The notes beneath the pieces were generated by a model. The model was not told the origin of the DNA. It saw nothing but the letters and a program-made list of their open reading frames with translations, and did not search any database. A stretch of 64,000 bases of DNA from Eledone cirrhosa (Eukaryota > Mollusca > Cephalopoda > Octopoda > Eledonidae), in assembly GCA_964016885.1 (NCBI GenBank), contig OZ024741.1, forward strand, positions 410,659,464-410,723,463, in the 5' to 3' direction. The translations under genes were made by a program, and so were the position numbers. How positions within the stretch are numbered: the first letter of the stretch is position 1; every line of letters starts with the position of its first letter. Shown piece after piece: positions 12,133-25,284 of this stretch.

Positions 12133-15100
12133 AGACTCTGTGACAGTAGAGTGTATATACTATATATCTGTGACAGTAGAATGTATATACTATATCTGTG
12201 ACAGTAGAGTGTATATACTATATCTGTGACAGTAGAGTGTATATACTATATCTGAGACAGTAGAGTGTATATACTATATCTGTGTGACAGTAGAGTGTAT
12301 ATACTATATCTGTGACAGTAGAGTGTATATACTATATCTGAGACAGTAGAGTGTATATACTATATCTGAGACAGTAGAGTGTATATACTATATCTGTGAC
12401 AGTAGAGTGCATATACTATATATCTGTGACAGTAGAGTGTATATACTATATCTGTGAGACAGTAGAGTGTATATACTATATATCTGTGACAGTAGAGTGT
12501 ATATACTATATCTGTGACAGTAGAGTGTATATACTATATCTGTGACAGTAGAGTGTATATACTATATCTGAGACAGTAGAGTGTATATACTATATCTGTG
12601 TGACAGTAGAGTGTATATACTATATCTGTGACAGTAGAGTGTATATACTATATCTGAGATAGTAGAGTGTATATACTATATTTGTGACAGTAGAGTGTAT
12701 ATACTATATATCTGAGACAGTAGAGTGTATATACTATATCTGTGACAGTAGAGTGTATATACTATATCTGTGACAGTAGAGTGTATATACTATATATCTG
12801 AGATAGTAGAGTGTATATACTATATCTGTGACAGTAGAGTGTATATACTATATCTGTGACAGTAGAGTGTATATACTATATATCTGAGAGAGTAGAGTGT
12901 ATATACTATATATCTGAGACAGTAGAGTGTATATACTATATCTGTGACAGTAGAGTGTATATACTATATCTGTGACAGTAGAGTGTATATACTATATCTG
13001 TGACAGTAGAGTGTATATACTATATCTGAGACAGTAGAGTGTATATACTATATCTGTGTGACAGTAGAGTGTATATACTATATCTGTGACAGTAGAGTGT
13101 ATATACTATATCTGAGATAGTAGAGTGTATATACTATATCTGAGACAGTAGAGTGTATATACTATATCTGTGACAGTAGAGTGCATATACTATATATCTG
13201 TGACAGTAGAGTGTATATACTATATCTGTGACAGTAGAGTGTATATACTATATCTGTGACAGTAGAGTGTATATACTATATCTGAGACAGTAGAGTGTAT
13301 ATACTATATCTGTGTGACAGTAGAGTGTATATACTATATCTGTGACAGTAGAGTGTATATACTATATCTGAGATAGTAGAGTGTATATACTATATTTGTG
13401 ACAGTAGAGTGTATATACTATATATCTGAGACAGTAGAGTGTATATACTATATCTGTGACAGTAGAGTGTATATACTATATCTGTGACAGTAGAGTGTAT
13501 ATACTATATATCTGAGATAGTAGAGTGTATATACTATATCTGTGACAGTAGAGTGTATATACTATATCTGTGACAGTAGAGTGTATATACTATATATCTA
13601 AGAGAGTAGAGTGTATATACTATATATCTGAGACAGTAGAGTGTATATACTATATCTGTGACAGTAGAGTGTATATACTATATCTGTGACAGTAGAGTGT
13701 ATATACTATATCTGTGACAGTAGAGTGTATCTACTATATCTGTGACAGTAGACTGTATATACTATATCTGTGACAGTAGAGTGTATATACTATATCTGTG
13801 ACAGTAGAGTGTATATGCTATATCTGTGACAATACAGTGTATATACTATATCTGTAACAGTAGACTGTATATACTATATCTGTGACAGTAGAGTGTATAT
13901 ACTATATCTGTGACAGTAGAGTGTATATACTATATCTGTGACAGTAGACTGTATATACTATATCTGTGACAGTAGAGTGTATATACTATATCTGTGACAG
14001 TAGAGTGTATATACTATATCTGTGACAGTAGAGTGTATATACTATATCTGTGACAGTAGAGTGTATATACTATATATCTGTGACAGTAGAGTGTATATAC
14101 TATATCTGTGACAGTAGAGTGTATATGCTATATCTGTGACAGTAGAGTGTATATACTATATCTGTGAGACAGTAGAGTGTATATACTATATCTGTGACAG
14201 TAGAGTGTATATACTATATATCTGAGACAGTAGAGTGTATATGCTATATCTGTGACAGTAGAGTGTATATACTATATCTGTGAGACAGTAGAGTGTATAT
14301 ACTATATCTGTGACAGTAGAGTATATATACTATATCTGTGAAGGTAGCGTGTATATACTATATATCTGAGACAGTAGAGTGTATATACTATATATCTGTG
14401 ACAGTAGAGTGTATATACTATATCTGTGACAGTAGAGTGTATATACTATATCTGTGACAGTAGAGTGTATATACTATATATCTGAGACAGTAGAGTGTAT
14501 ATACTATATATCTGTGACAGTAGAGTGTATATACTATATATCTGAGACAGTAGAGTATATATACTATATCTGTGACAGTAGAGTGTATATACTATATATC
14601 TGTGACAGTAGAGTGTATATACTATATCTGTGACAGTAGAGTGTATATACTATATATCTGTGACAGTAGAGTGTATATACTATATCTGTGACAGTAGAGT
14701 GTATATACTATATCTGTGACAGTAGAGTGTATATACTATATCTGAGACGGTAGAGTGTATATACTATATCTGTGTGACAGTAGAGTGAATATACTATATC
14801 TGTGACAGTAGAGTATATATACTATATCTGTGACAGTAGAGTGTATATACTATATATCTGTGACAGTAGGGTGTATATACTATATCTGTGACAGTAGAAT
14901 GTATATACTATATCTGAGACAGTAGAGTGTATATACTATATCTGTGACAGTAGAGTGTATATACTATATCTGAGACAGTAGAGTGTATATACTATATCTG
15001 TGACAGTAGAGTGTATATACTATATCTGTGACAGTAGAGTGTATATACAATATCTGTGACAGTAGAGTGTATATACTATATATCTGTGATAGTAGAGTGT

Positions 15101-16876
15101 ATATACTATATCTGTGACAGTAGAGTGTATACACTATATCTGTGACAGTAGAGTGTATATACTATATCTGTGACAGTAGAGTGTATATACTATATCTGTG
15201 ACAGTAGAGTGTATATACTATATATCTGAGACAGTAGAGTGTATATACTATATATCTGTGACAGTAGAGTGTATCTACTATATCTGTGACAGTAGACTGT
15301 ATATACTATATCTGAGACAGTAGAGTGTATATACTATATCTGTGACAGTAGAGTGTATATACTATATCTGTGACAGTAGAGTGTATATACTATATCTGTA
15401 ACAGTAGAGTGTATATACTATATATCTGAGACTCTGTGACAGTAGAGTGTATATACTATATATCTGTGACAGTAGAGTGTATATACTATATCTGTGACAG
15501 TAGAGTGTATATACTATATCTGAGACAGTAGAGTGTATATACTATATCTGTGTGACAGTAGAGTGTATATACTATATCTGTGACAGTAGAGTGTATATAC
15601 TATATCTGAGACAGTAGAGTGTATATACTATATCTGTGACAGTAGAGTGTATATACTATATATCTGAGACAGTAGAGTGTATATACTATATATCTGAGAC
15701 AGTAGAGTGTATCTACTATATCTGTGACAGTAGAGTGTATATACTATATATCTGAGACTCTGTGACAGTAGAGTGTATATACTATATATCTGTGACAGTA
15801 GAATGTATATACTATATCTGTGACAGTAGAGTGTATATACTATATCTGTGACAGTAGAGTGTATATACTATATCTGAGACAGTAGAGTGTATATACTATA
15901 TCTGTGTGACAGTAGAGTGTATATACTATATCTGTGACAGTAGAGTGTATATACTATATCTGAGACAGTAGAGTGTATATACTATATCTGAGACAGTAGA
16001 GTGTATATACTATATCTGTGACAGTAGAGTGCATATACTATATATCTGTGACAGTAGAGTGTATATACTATATCTGTGAGACAGTAGAGTGTATATACTA
16101 TATATCTGTGACAGTAGAGTGTATATACTATATCTGTGACAGTAGAGTGTATATACTATATCTGTGACAGTAGAGTGTATATACTATATCTGAGACAGTA
16201 GAGTGTATATACTATATCTGTGTGACAGTAGAGTATATATACTATATCTGTGACAGTAGAGTGTATATACTATATCTGAGATAGTAGAGTGTATATACTA
16301 TATTTGTGACAGTAGCGTGTATATACTATATATCTGAGACAGTAGAGTGTATATACTATATCTGTGACAGTAGAGTGTATATACTATATCTGTGACAGTA
16401 GAGTGTATATACTATATATCTGAGATAGTAGAGTGTATATACTGTATCTGTGACAGTAGAGTGTATATACTATATCTGTGACAGTAGAGTGTATATACTA
16501 TATATCTGAGAGAGTAGAGTGTATATACTATATATCTGAGACAGTAGAGTGTATATACTATATCTGTGACAGTAGAGTGTATATACTATATCTGTGACAG
16601 TAGAGTGTATATACTATATCTGTGACAGTAGAGTGTATCTACTATATCTGTGACAGTAGACTGTATATACTATATCTGTGACAGTAGAGTGTATATACTA
16701 TATCTGTGACAGTAGAGTGTATATGCTATATCTGTGACAATACAGTGTATATACTATATCTGTGACAGTAGACTGTATATACTATATCTGTGACAGTAGA
16801 GTGTATATACTATATCTGTGACAGTAGACTGTATATACTATATCTGTGACAGTAGAGTGTATATACTATATATCTG
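12133..16876. repeat. 4.7-kb higher-order unit, copy 2
   Basis: Length 4,744 bp with the same marker order as copy 1. The offset changes from 4,700 to 5,414 after an extra 714 bp near 13.0-13.7 kb, to 5,040 after 374 bp lost at about 14,451, and to 4,744 after 296 bp lost near 15.75-15.80 kb. These sum exactly (4,700 + 714 - 374 - 296 = 4,744), which supports the alignment. The loss at 14,451 removes the GAGACATTAG marker and the start of a run of 30-bp units. Confidence 0.85.
13015..13728. repeat. extra 714 bp inside the 4.7-kb copy 2
   Basis: Compared with copy 1, this stretch is added by local re-duplication. GAGATAG monomers appear at 12657, 13115 and 13371 (offsets 458 and 714) where copy 1 has a single one in that context. 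Limits are approximate because flanking monomers are identical. Confidence 0.65.
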
Positions 16877-17392
16877 AGACTCTGTGACAGTAGAGTGTAT
16901 ATACTATATATCTGTGACAGTAGAATGTATATACTATATCTGTGACAGTAGAGTGTATATACTATATCTGTGACAGTAGAGTGTATATACTATATCTGAG
17001 ACAGTAGAGTGTATATACTATATCTGTGTGACAGTAGAGTGTATATACTATATCTGTGACAGTAGAGTGTATATACTATATCTGAGACAGTAGAGTGTAT
17101 ATACTATATCTGAGACAGTAGAGTGTATATACTATATCTGTGACAGTAGAGTGCATATACTATATATCTGTGACAGTAGAGTGTATATACTATATCTGTG
17201 AGACAGTAGAGTGTATATACTATATATCTGTGACAGTAGAGTGTATATACTATATCTGTGACAGTAGAGTGTATATACTATATCTGTGACAGTAGAGTGT
17301 ATATACTATATCTGAGACAGTAGAGTGTATATACTATATCTGTGTGACAGTAGAGTGTATATACTATATCTGTGACAGTAGAGTGTATATAC
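16877..17392. repeat. 4.7-kb higher-order unit, partial copy 3
   Basis: Starts at the chimeric unit at 16877 and follows copy 2 at offset 4,744 (GTGCAT at 17151). It breaks near 17,395, where the expected GAGATAG unit is replaced by TGACAATACAG, a jump of 1,170 bp relative to copy 2. Confidence 0.82.
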
Positions 17393-20300
17393 TATATCTG
17401 TGACAATACAGTGTATATACTATATCTGTAACAGTAGACTGTATATACTATATCTGTGACAGTAGAGTGTATATACTATATCTGTGACAGTAGAGTGTAT
17501 ATACTATATCTGTGACAGTAGACTGTATATACTATATCTGTGACAGTAGAGTGTATATACTATATCTGTGACAGTAGAGTGTATATACTATATCTGTGAC
17601 AGTAGAGTGTATATACTATATCTGTGACAGTAGAGTGTATATACTATATATCTGTGACAGTAGAGTGTATATACTATATCTGTGACAGTAGAGTGTATAT
17701 GCTATATCTGTGACAGTAGAGTGTATATACTATATCTGTGAGACAGTAGAGTGTATATACTATATCTGTGACAGTAGAGTGTATATACTATATATCTGAG
17801 ACAGTAGAGTGTATATGCTATATCTGTGACAGTAGAGTGTATATACTATATCTGTGAGACAGTAGAGTGTATATACTATATCTGTGACAGTAGAGTATAT
17901 ATACTATATCTGTGAAGGTAGCGTGTATATACTATATATCTGAGACAGTAGAGTGTATATACTATATATCTGTGACAGTAGAGTGTATATACTATATCTG
18001 TGACAGTAGAGTGTATATACTATATCTGTGACAGTAGAGTGTATATACTATATATCTGAGACATTAGAGTGTATATGCTATATCTGTGACAGTAGAGTGT
18101 ATATACTATATCTGTGAGACGGTAGAGTGTATATACTATATCTGTGACAGTAGAGTATATATACTATATCTGTGACAGTAGAGTGTATATACTATATATC
18201 TGAGACAGTAGAGTGTATATACTATATATCTGTGACAGTAGAGTGTATATACTATATCTGTGACAGTAGAGTGTATATACTATATCTGTGACAGTAGAGT
18301 GTATATACTATATATCTGAGACAGTAGAGTGTATATACTATATCTGTGACAGTAGAGTGTATATACTATATCTGTGACAGTAGAGTGTATATACTATATC
18401 TGTGACAGTAGAGTGTATATACTATATATCTGAGACAGTAGAGTGTATATACTATATCTGTGACAGTTGAGTGTATATACTATATCTGTGACAGTAGAGT
18501 GTATATACTATATCTGTGACAGTAGAGTGTATATACTATATATCTGAGACAGTAGAGTGTATATACTATATATCTGAGACAGTAGAGTGTATATACTATA
18601 TCTGTGACAGTAGAGTGTATATACTATATCTGTGACAGTAGAGTGTATATACTATATCTGTGAGACAGTAGAGTGTATATACTATATCTGTGACAGTAGA
18701 GTGTATATACTATATATCTGAGACATTAGAGTGTATATGCTATATCTGTGACAGTAGAGTGTATATACTATATCTGTGAGACGGTAGAGTGTATATACTA
18801 TATCTGTGACAGTAGAGTATATATACTATATCTGTGACAGTAGAGTGTATATACTATATATCTGAGACAGTAGAGTGTATATACTATATATCTGAGACAG
18901 TAGAGTGTATATACTATATCTGTGACAGTAGAGTGTATATACTATATCTGTGACAGTAGAGTGTATATACTATATCTGTGACAGTAGAGTGTATATACTA
19001 TATCTGTGACAGTAGAGTGTATATACTATATATCTGAGACATTAGAGTGTATATGCTATATCTGTGACAGTAGAGTGTATATACCATATCTGTGAGACGG
19101 TAGAGTGTATATACTATATCTGTGACAGTAGAGTATATATACTATATCTGTGACAGTAGAGTGTATATACTATATATCTGAGACAGTAGAGTGTATATAC
19201 TATATATCTGTGACAGTAGAGTGTATATACTATATCTGTGACAGTAGAGTGTATATACTATATCTGTGACAGTAGAGTGTATATACTATATCTGTGACAG
19301 TAGAGTGTATATACTATATCTGTGACAGTAGAGTGTATATACTATATATCTGAGACAGTAGAGTGTATATACTATATCAGTGACAGTAGAGTGTATATAC
19401 TATATCTGTGACAGTAGAGTGTATATACTATATCTGTGACAGTAGAGTGTATATACTATATATCTGAGACAGTAGAGTGTATATACTATATGTGTGACAG
19501 TTGAGTGTATATACTATATCTGTGACAGTAGAGTGTATATACTATATCTGTGACAGTAGAGTGTATATACTATATATCTGAGACAGTAGAGTGTATATAC
19601 TATATATCTGAGACAGTAGAGTGTATATACTATATCTGTGACAGTAGAGTGTATATACTATATCTGTGACAGTAGAGTGTATATACTATATCTGTGAGAC
19701 AGTAGAGTGTATATACTATATCTGTGACAGTAGAGTGTATATACTATATCTGTGACAGTAGAGTGTATATACTATATATCTGTGACAGTAGAGTGTATAT
19801 ACTATATATCTGTGACAGTAGAGTGTATATACTATATATCTGAGACAGTAGAGTGTATATACTATATATCTGAGACAGTAGCGTGTATATACTATATCTG
19901 TGACAGTAGAGTGTATATACTATATATCTGAGACAGTAGAGTGTATATACTATATCTGTGACAGTAGAGTGTATATACTATATCTGTGACAGTAGAGTGT
20001 ATATACTATATCTGTGACAGTAGAGTGTATATACTATATCTGTGACAGTAGAGTGTATATACTATATATCTGAGACAGTAGAGTGTATATACTATATCTG
20101 TGAGAGTAGAGTGTATATACTATATCTGTGACAGTAGAGTGTATATACTATATCTGTGACAGTAGAGTGTATATACTATATCTGTGACAGTAGAGTGTAT
20201 ATACTATATCTGTGAGACAGTAGAGTGTATATACTATATATCTGTGACAGTAGAGTGTATATACTATATCTGAGACAGTAGAGTGTATATACTATATCTG

Positions 20301-20554
20301 TGTGACAGTAGAGTGTATATACTATATCTGTGAGACAGTAGAGTGTATATACTATATATCTGTGTCAGTAGAGTGTATATACTATATCTGAGACAGTAGA
20401 GTGTATATACTATATCTGAGACAGTAGAGTGTATATACTATATCTGTGAGACAGTAGAGTGTATATACTATATATCTGTGTCAGTAGAGTGTATATACTA
20501 TATCTGAGACAGTAGAGTGTATATACTATATCTGAGACAGTAGAGTGTATAAAC

Positions 20555-21078
20555 TATATCTGAGACAGTAGAGTGTATATACTATATCTGTGACAGTAGA
20601 GTGTATATACTATATATCTGTGACAGTAGAGTGTATATACTATATCTGTGAGACATTAGAGTGTATATACTATATATCTGTGACAGTAGAGTGTATATAC
20701 TATATCTGTCACAGTAGAGTGTATATACTATATATCTGTCACAGTAGAGTGTATATACTATATATCTGTGACAGTAGAGTGTATATACTATATCTGAGAC
20801 AGTAGAGTGTATAAACTATATCTGAGACAGTAGAGTGTATATACTATATCTGTGACAGTAGAGTGTATATACTATATATCTGTGACAGTAGAGTGTATAT
20901 ACTATATCTGTGAGACAGTAGAGTGTATATACTATATATCTGTGACAGTAGAGTGTATATACTATATCTGTCACAGTAGAGTGTATATACTATATATCTG
21001 TCACAGTAGAGTGTATATACTATATATCTGTGACAGTAGAGTGTATATACTATATCTGTGAGACAGTAGAGTGTATAT
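20555..21078. repeat. 262-bp doublet in copy X
   Basis: Two 262-bp units side by side, each following a GTATAAAC end (20547 and 20809). Each contains a GA- or GAGACATT-class unit, two CTGTCACAG units and several 30-bp TA-class units. The GTATAAAC variant was seen only at these doublets. Confidence 0.9.
20701..20728 (+). repeat. monomer with CTGTCACAG core
   Basis: The central G of the core dyad is C, so the core equals the exact reverse complement of the consensus core. This variant occurs in pairs inside the 262-bp doublets at 20.7, 21.0, 30.0, 30.3, 34.2, 34.45, 36.55 and 36.9 kb. One isolated copy lies at 23121. Confidence 0.92.
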
Positions 21079-22492
21079 ACTATATCTGTGACAGTAGAGT
21101 GTATATACTATATCTGTGACAGTAGAGTGTATATACTATATCTGTGACAATAGTGTGTATATACTATATCTGTGAGACAGTAGAGTGTATATACTATATA
21201 TCTGAGACAGTAGAGTGTATATACTATATCTGTGACAGTAGAGTGTATATACTATATCTGTGACAGTAGAGTGTATATACTATATCTGTGACAGTAGAGT
21301 GTATATACTATATATCTGAGACAGTAGAGTGTATATGCTATATCTGTGACAGTAGAGTGTATATAATATATCTGTGAGACAGTAGAGTGTATATACTATA
21401 TATGTGACAGTAGAGTGTATATACTATATATCTGTGACAGTAGAGTGTATATACTATATATCTGTGACAGTAGAGTGTATATACTATATCTGTGACAGTA
21501 GAGTGTATATACTATATCTGTGACAGTAGAGTGTATATACTATATCTGTGACAGTAGAGTGTATATACTATATATCTGAGACAGTAGAGTGTATATACTA
21601 TATCTGTGACAGTAGAGTGTATATACTATATCTGTGACAGTAGAGTGTATATACTATATATCTGAGACAGTAGAGTGTATATACTATATCTTTGACAGTA
21701 GAGTGTATATACTATATTTGTGACAGTAGAGTGTATATACTATATATCTGAGACAGTAGAGTGTATATACTATATATCTGTGACAGTAGAGTGTATCTAC
21801 TATATCTGTGACAGTAGAGTGTATATACTATATCTGTGACAGTAGACTGTATATACTATATATCTGAGACAGTAGAGTGTATATACTATATCTGTGACAG
21901 TAGACTGTATATACTATATCTGTGACAGTAGAGTGTATATACTATATCTGTGACAGTAGAGTGTATATACTATATCTGTGACAGTAGAGTGTATATACTA
22001 TATATCTGAGACAGTAGAGTGTATATATTATATCTGTGACAGTAGACTGTATATACTATATCTGTGACAGTAGAGTGTATATACTATATATCTGAGACAG
22101 TAGAGTGTATATACTATATATCTGAGACAGTAGAGTGTATATACTATATCTGTGACAGTAGAGTGTATATACTATATATCTGTGACAGTAGAGTGTATAT
22201 ACTATATCTGTGACAGTAGAGTGTATATACTATATCTGTGACAGTAGAGTGTATATACTATATCTGTGACAGTAGAGTGTATATACTATATATCAGAGAC
22301 AGTAGAGTGTATATACTATATCTGTGACAGTAGAGTGTATATGCTATATCTGTGACAGTAGAGTGTATATACTATATCTGTGACAGTAGAGTGTATATAC
22401 TATATCTGTGACAGTAGAGTGTATATACTATATCTGTGACAGTAGAGTGTATATACTATACCTGTGACAGTAGAGTGTATATACTATATCTG

Positions 22493-23230
22493 TGACAGTA
22501 GAGTATATATACTATATCTGTGACAGTAGAGTGTATATACTATATCTGTGACAGTAGAGTGTATATACTATATATCTGTGACAGTAGAGTGTATATACTA
22601 TATCTGTGACAGTAGAGTGTATATGCTATATCTGTGACAGTAGAGTGTATATACTATATCTGTGAGACATTAGAGTGTATATACTATATCTGTGACAGTA
22701 GAGTATATATACTATATCTGTGAAGGTAGCGTGTATATACTATATATCTGAGACAGTAGAGTGTATATACTATATCTGTGAGACAGTAGAGTGTATATAC
22801 TATATCTGTGACAGTAGAGTGTATATACTATATCTGTGACAGTAGAGTGTATATGCTATATCTGTGACAGTAGAGTGTATATACTATATCTGTGAGACAT
22901 TAGAGTGTATATACTATATCTGTGACAGTAGAGTATATATACTATATCTGTGAAGGTAGCGTGTATATACTATATATCTGAGACAGTAGAGTGTATATAC
23001 TATATATCTGTGACAGTAGAGTGTATATACTATATCTGTGAGACAGTAGAGCGTATATACTATATCTGTGACAGTAGAGTGTATATACTATATCTGTGAC
23101 AGTAGAGTGTATATGCTATATCTGTCACAGTAGAGTGTATATACTATATCTGTGAGACATTAGAGTGTATATACTATATCTGTGACAGTAGAGTATATAT
23201 ACTATATCTGTGAAGGTAGCGTGTATATAC
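22493..23230. repeat. GAAGGTAG cassette cluster 1
   Basis: Three cassettes carry CTGTGAAGG at 22721, 22951 and 23211, spaced 230 and 260 bp. A typical cassette reads TATGC unit, GAGACATTAG unit, GAGTATAT unit, GAAGGTAGCG unit. The third has CTGTCACAG and a GAGCGTAT change. Confidence 0.9.
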
Positions 23231-24696
23231 TATATATCTGAGACAGTAGAGTGTATATACTATATATCTGTGACAGTAGAGTGTATATACTATATCTGTG
23301 ACAGTAGAGGGTATATACTATATCTGTGACAGTAGAGTGTATATACTATATCTGTGAGAGTAGAGTGTATATACTATATCTGTGACAGTAGAGTGTATAT
23401 ACTATATCTGAGACAGTAGAGTGTATATACTATATCTGTGTGACAGTAGAGTGTATATACTATATATCTGAGACAGTAGAGTGTATATACTATATCTGTG
23501 AGACAGTAGAGTGTATATACTATATCTGTGACAGTAGAGTGTATATACTATATCTGTGTGACAGTAGAGTGTATATACTATATCTGTGACAGTAGAGTGT
23601 ATATACTATATCTGTGACAGTAGAGTGTATATACTATATCTGTGACAGTAGAGTGTATATACTATATCTGTGACAGTAGAGTGTATATACTATATCTGTG
23701 ACAGTAGAGTGTATATACTATATCTGTGACAGTAGAGTGTATATACTATATATCTGAGACAGTAGAGTGTATATACTATATCTGTGACAGTAGAGTCTAT
23801 ATACTATATATCTGTGACAGTAGAGTGTATATACTATATCTGTGAGACAGTAGAGTGTATATACTATATCTGTGACAGTAGAGTGTATATACTATATCTG
23901 TGACAGTAGAGTGTATATAATATATATCTGAGACAGTAGAGTGTATATGCTATATCTGTGACAGTAGAGTGTATATACTATATCTGTGAGACAGTAGAGT
24001 GTATATACTATATCTGTGACAGTAGAGTGTATATACTATATATCTGAGACTCTGTGACAGTAGAGTGTATATACTATATATCTGTGACAGTAGAGTGTAT
24101 ATACTATATCTGTGACAGTAGAGTGTATATACTATATATCTGTGACAGTAGAGTGTATATACTATATCTGTGACAGTAGAGTGTATATACTATATCTGAG
24201 ACAGTAGAGTGTATATACTATATCTGTGTGACAGTAGAGTGTATATACTATATCTGTGACAGTAGAGTGTATATACTATATCTGAGACAGTAGAGTGTAT
24301 ATACTATATCTGAGACAGTAGAGTGTATATACTATATCTGTGTGACAGTAGAGTGTATATACTATATCTGTGACAGTAGAGTGTATATACTATATCTGAG
24401 ACAGTAGAGTGTATATACTATATCTGAGTCAGTAGAGTGTATATACTATATCTGTGACAGTAGAGTGCATATACTATATATCTGTGACAGTAGAGTGTAT
24501 ATACTATATCTGTGAGACAGTAGAGTGTATATACTATATATCTGTGACAGTAGAGTGTATATACTATATCTGTGACAGTAGAGTGTATATACTATATCTG
24601 TGACAGTAGAGTGTATACACTATATCTGAGACAGTAGAGTGTATATACTATATCTGTGTGGCAGTAGAGTGTATATACTATATCTGTGAGACATTA

Positions 24697-25284
24697 GAGT
24701 GTATATACTATATCTGTGACAGTAGAGTATATATACTATATCTGTGAAGGTAGCGTGTATATACTATATATCTGAGACAGTAGAGTGTATATACTATATA
24801 TCTGTGACAGTAGAGTGTATATACTATATCTGTGAGACAGTAGAGTGTATATACTATATCTGTGACAGTAGAGTGTATATACTATATCTGTGACAGTAGA
24901 GTGTATATGCTATATCTGTGACAGTAGAGTGTATATACTATATCTGTGAGACATTAGAGTGTATATACTATATCTGTGACAGTAGAGTATATATACTATA
25001 TCTGTGAAGGTAGCGTGTATATACTATATATCTGAGACAGTAGAGTGTATATACTATATATCTGTGACAGTAGAGTGTATATACTATATCTGTGAGACAG
25101 TAGAGTGTATATACTATATCTGTGACAGTAGAGTGTATATACTATATCTGTGACAGTAGAGTGTATATGCTATATCTGTGACAGTAGAGTGTATATACTA
25201 TATCTGTGAGACATTAGAGTGTATATACTATATCTGTGACAGTAGAGTATATATACTATATCTGTGAAGGTAGCGTGTATATAC
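24697..25284. repeat. GAAGGTAG cassette cluster 2
   Basis: Three cassettes at 24745, 25005 and 25265, regularly spaced 260 bp (nine monomers: five of 28 and four of 30 bp). Confidence 0.9.
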
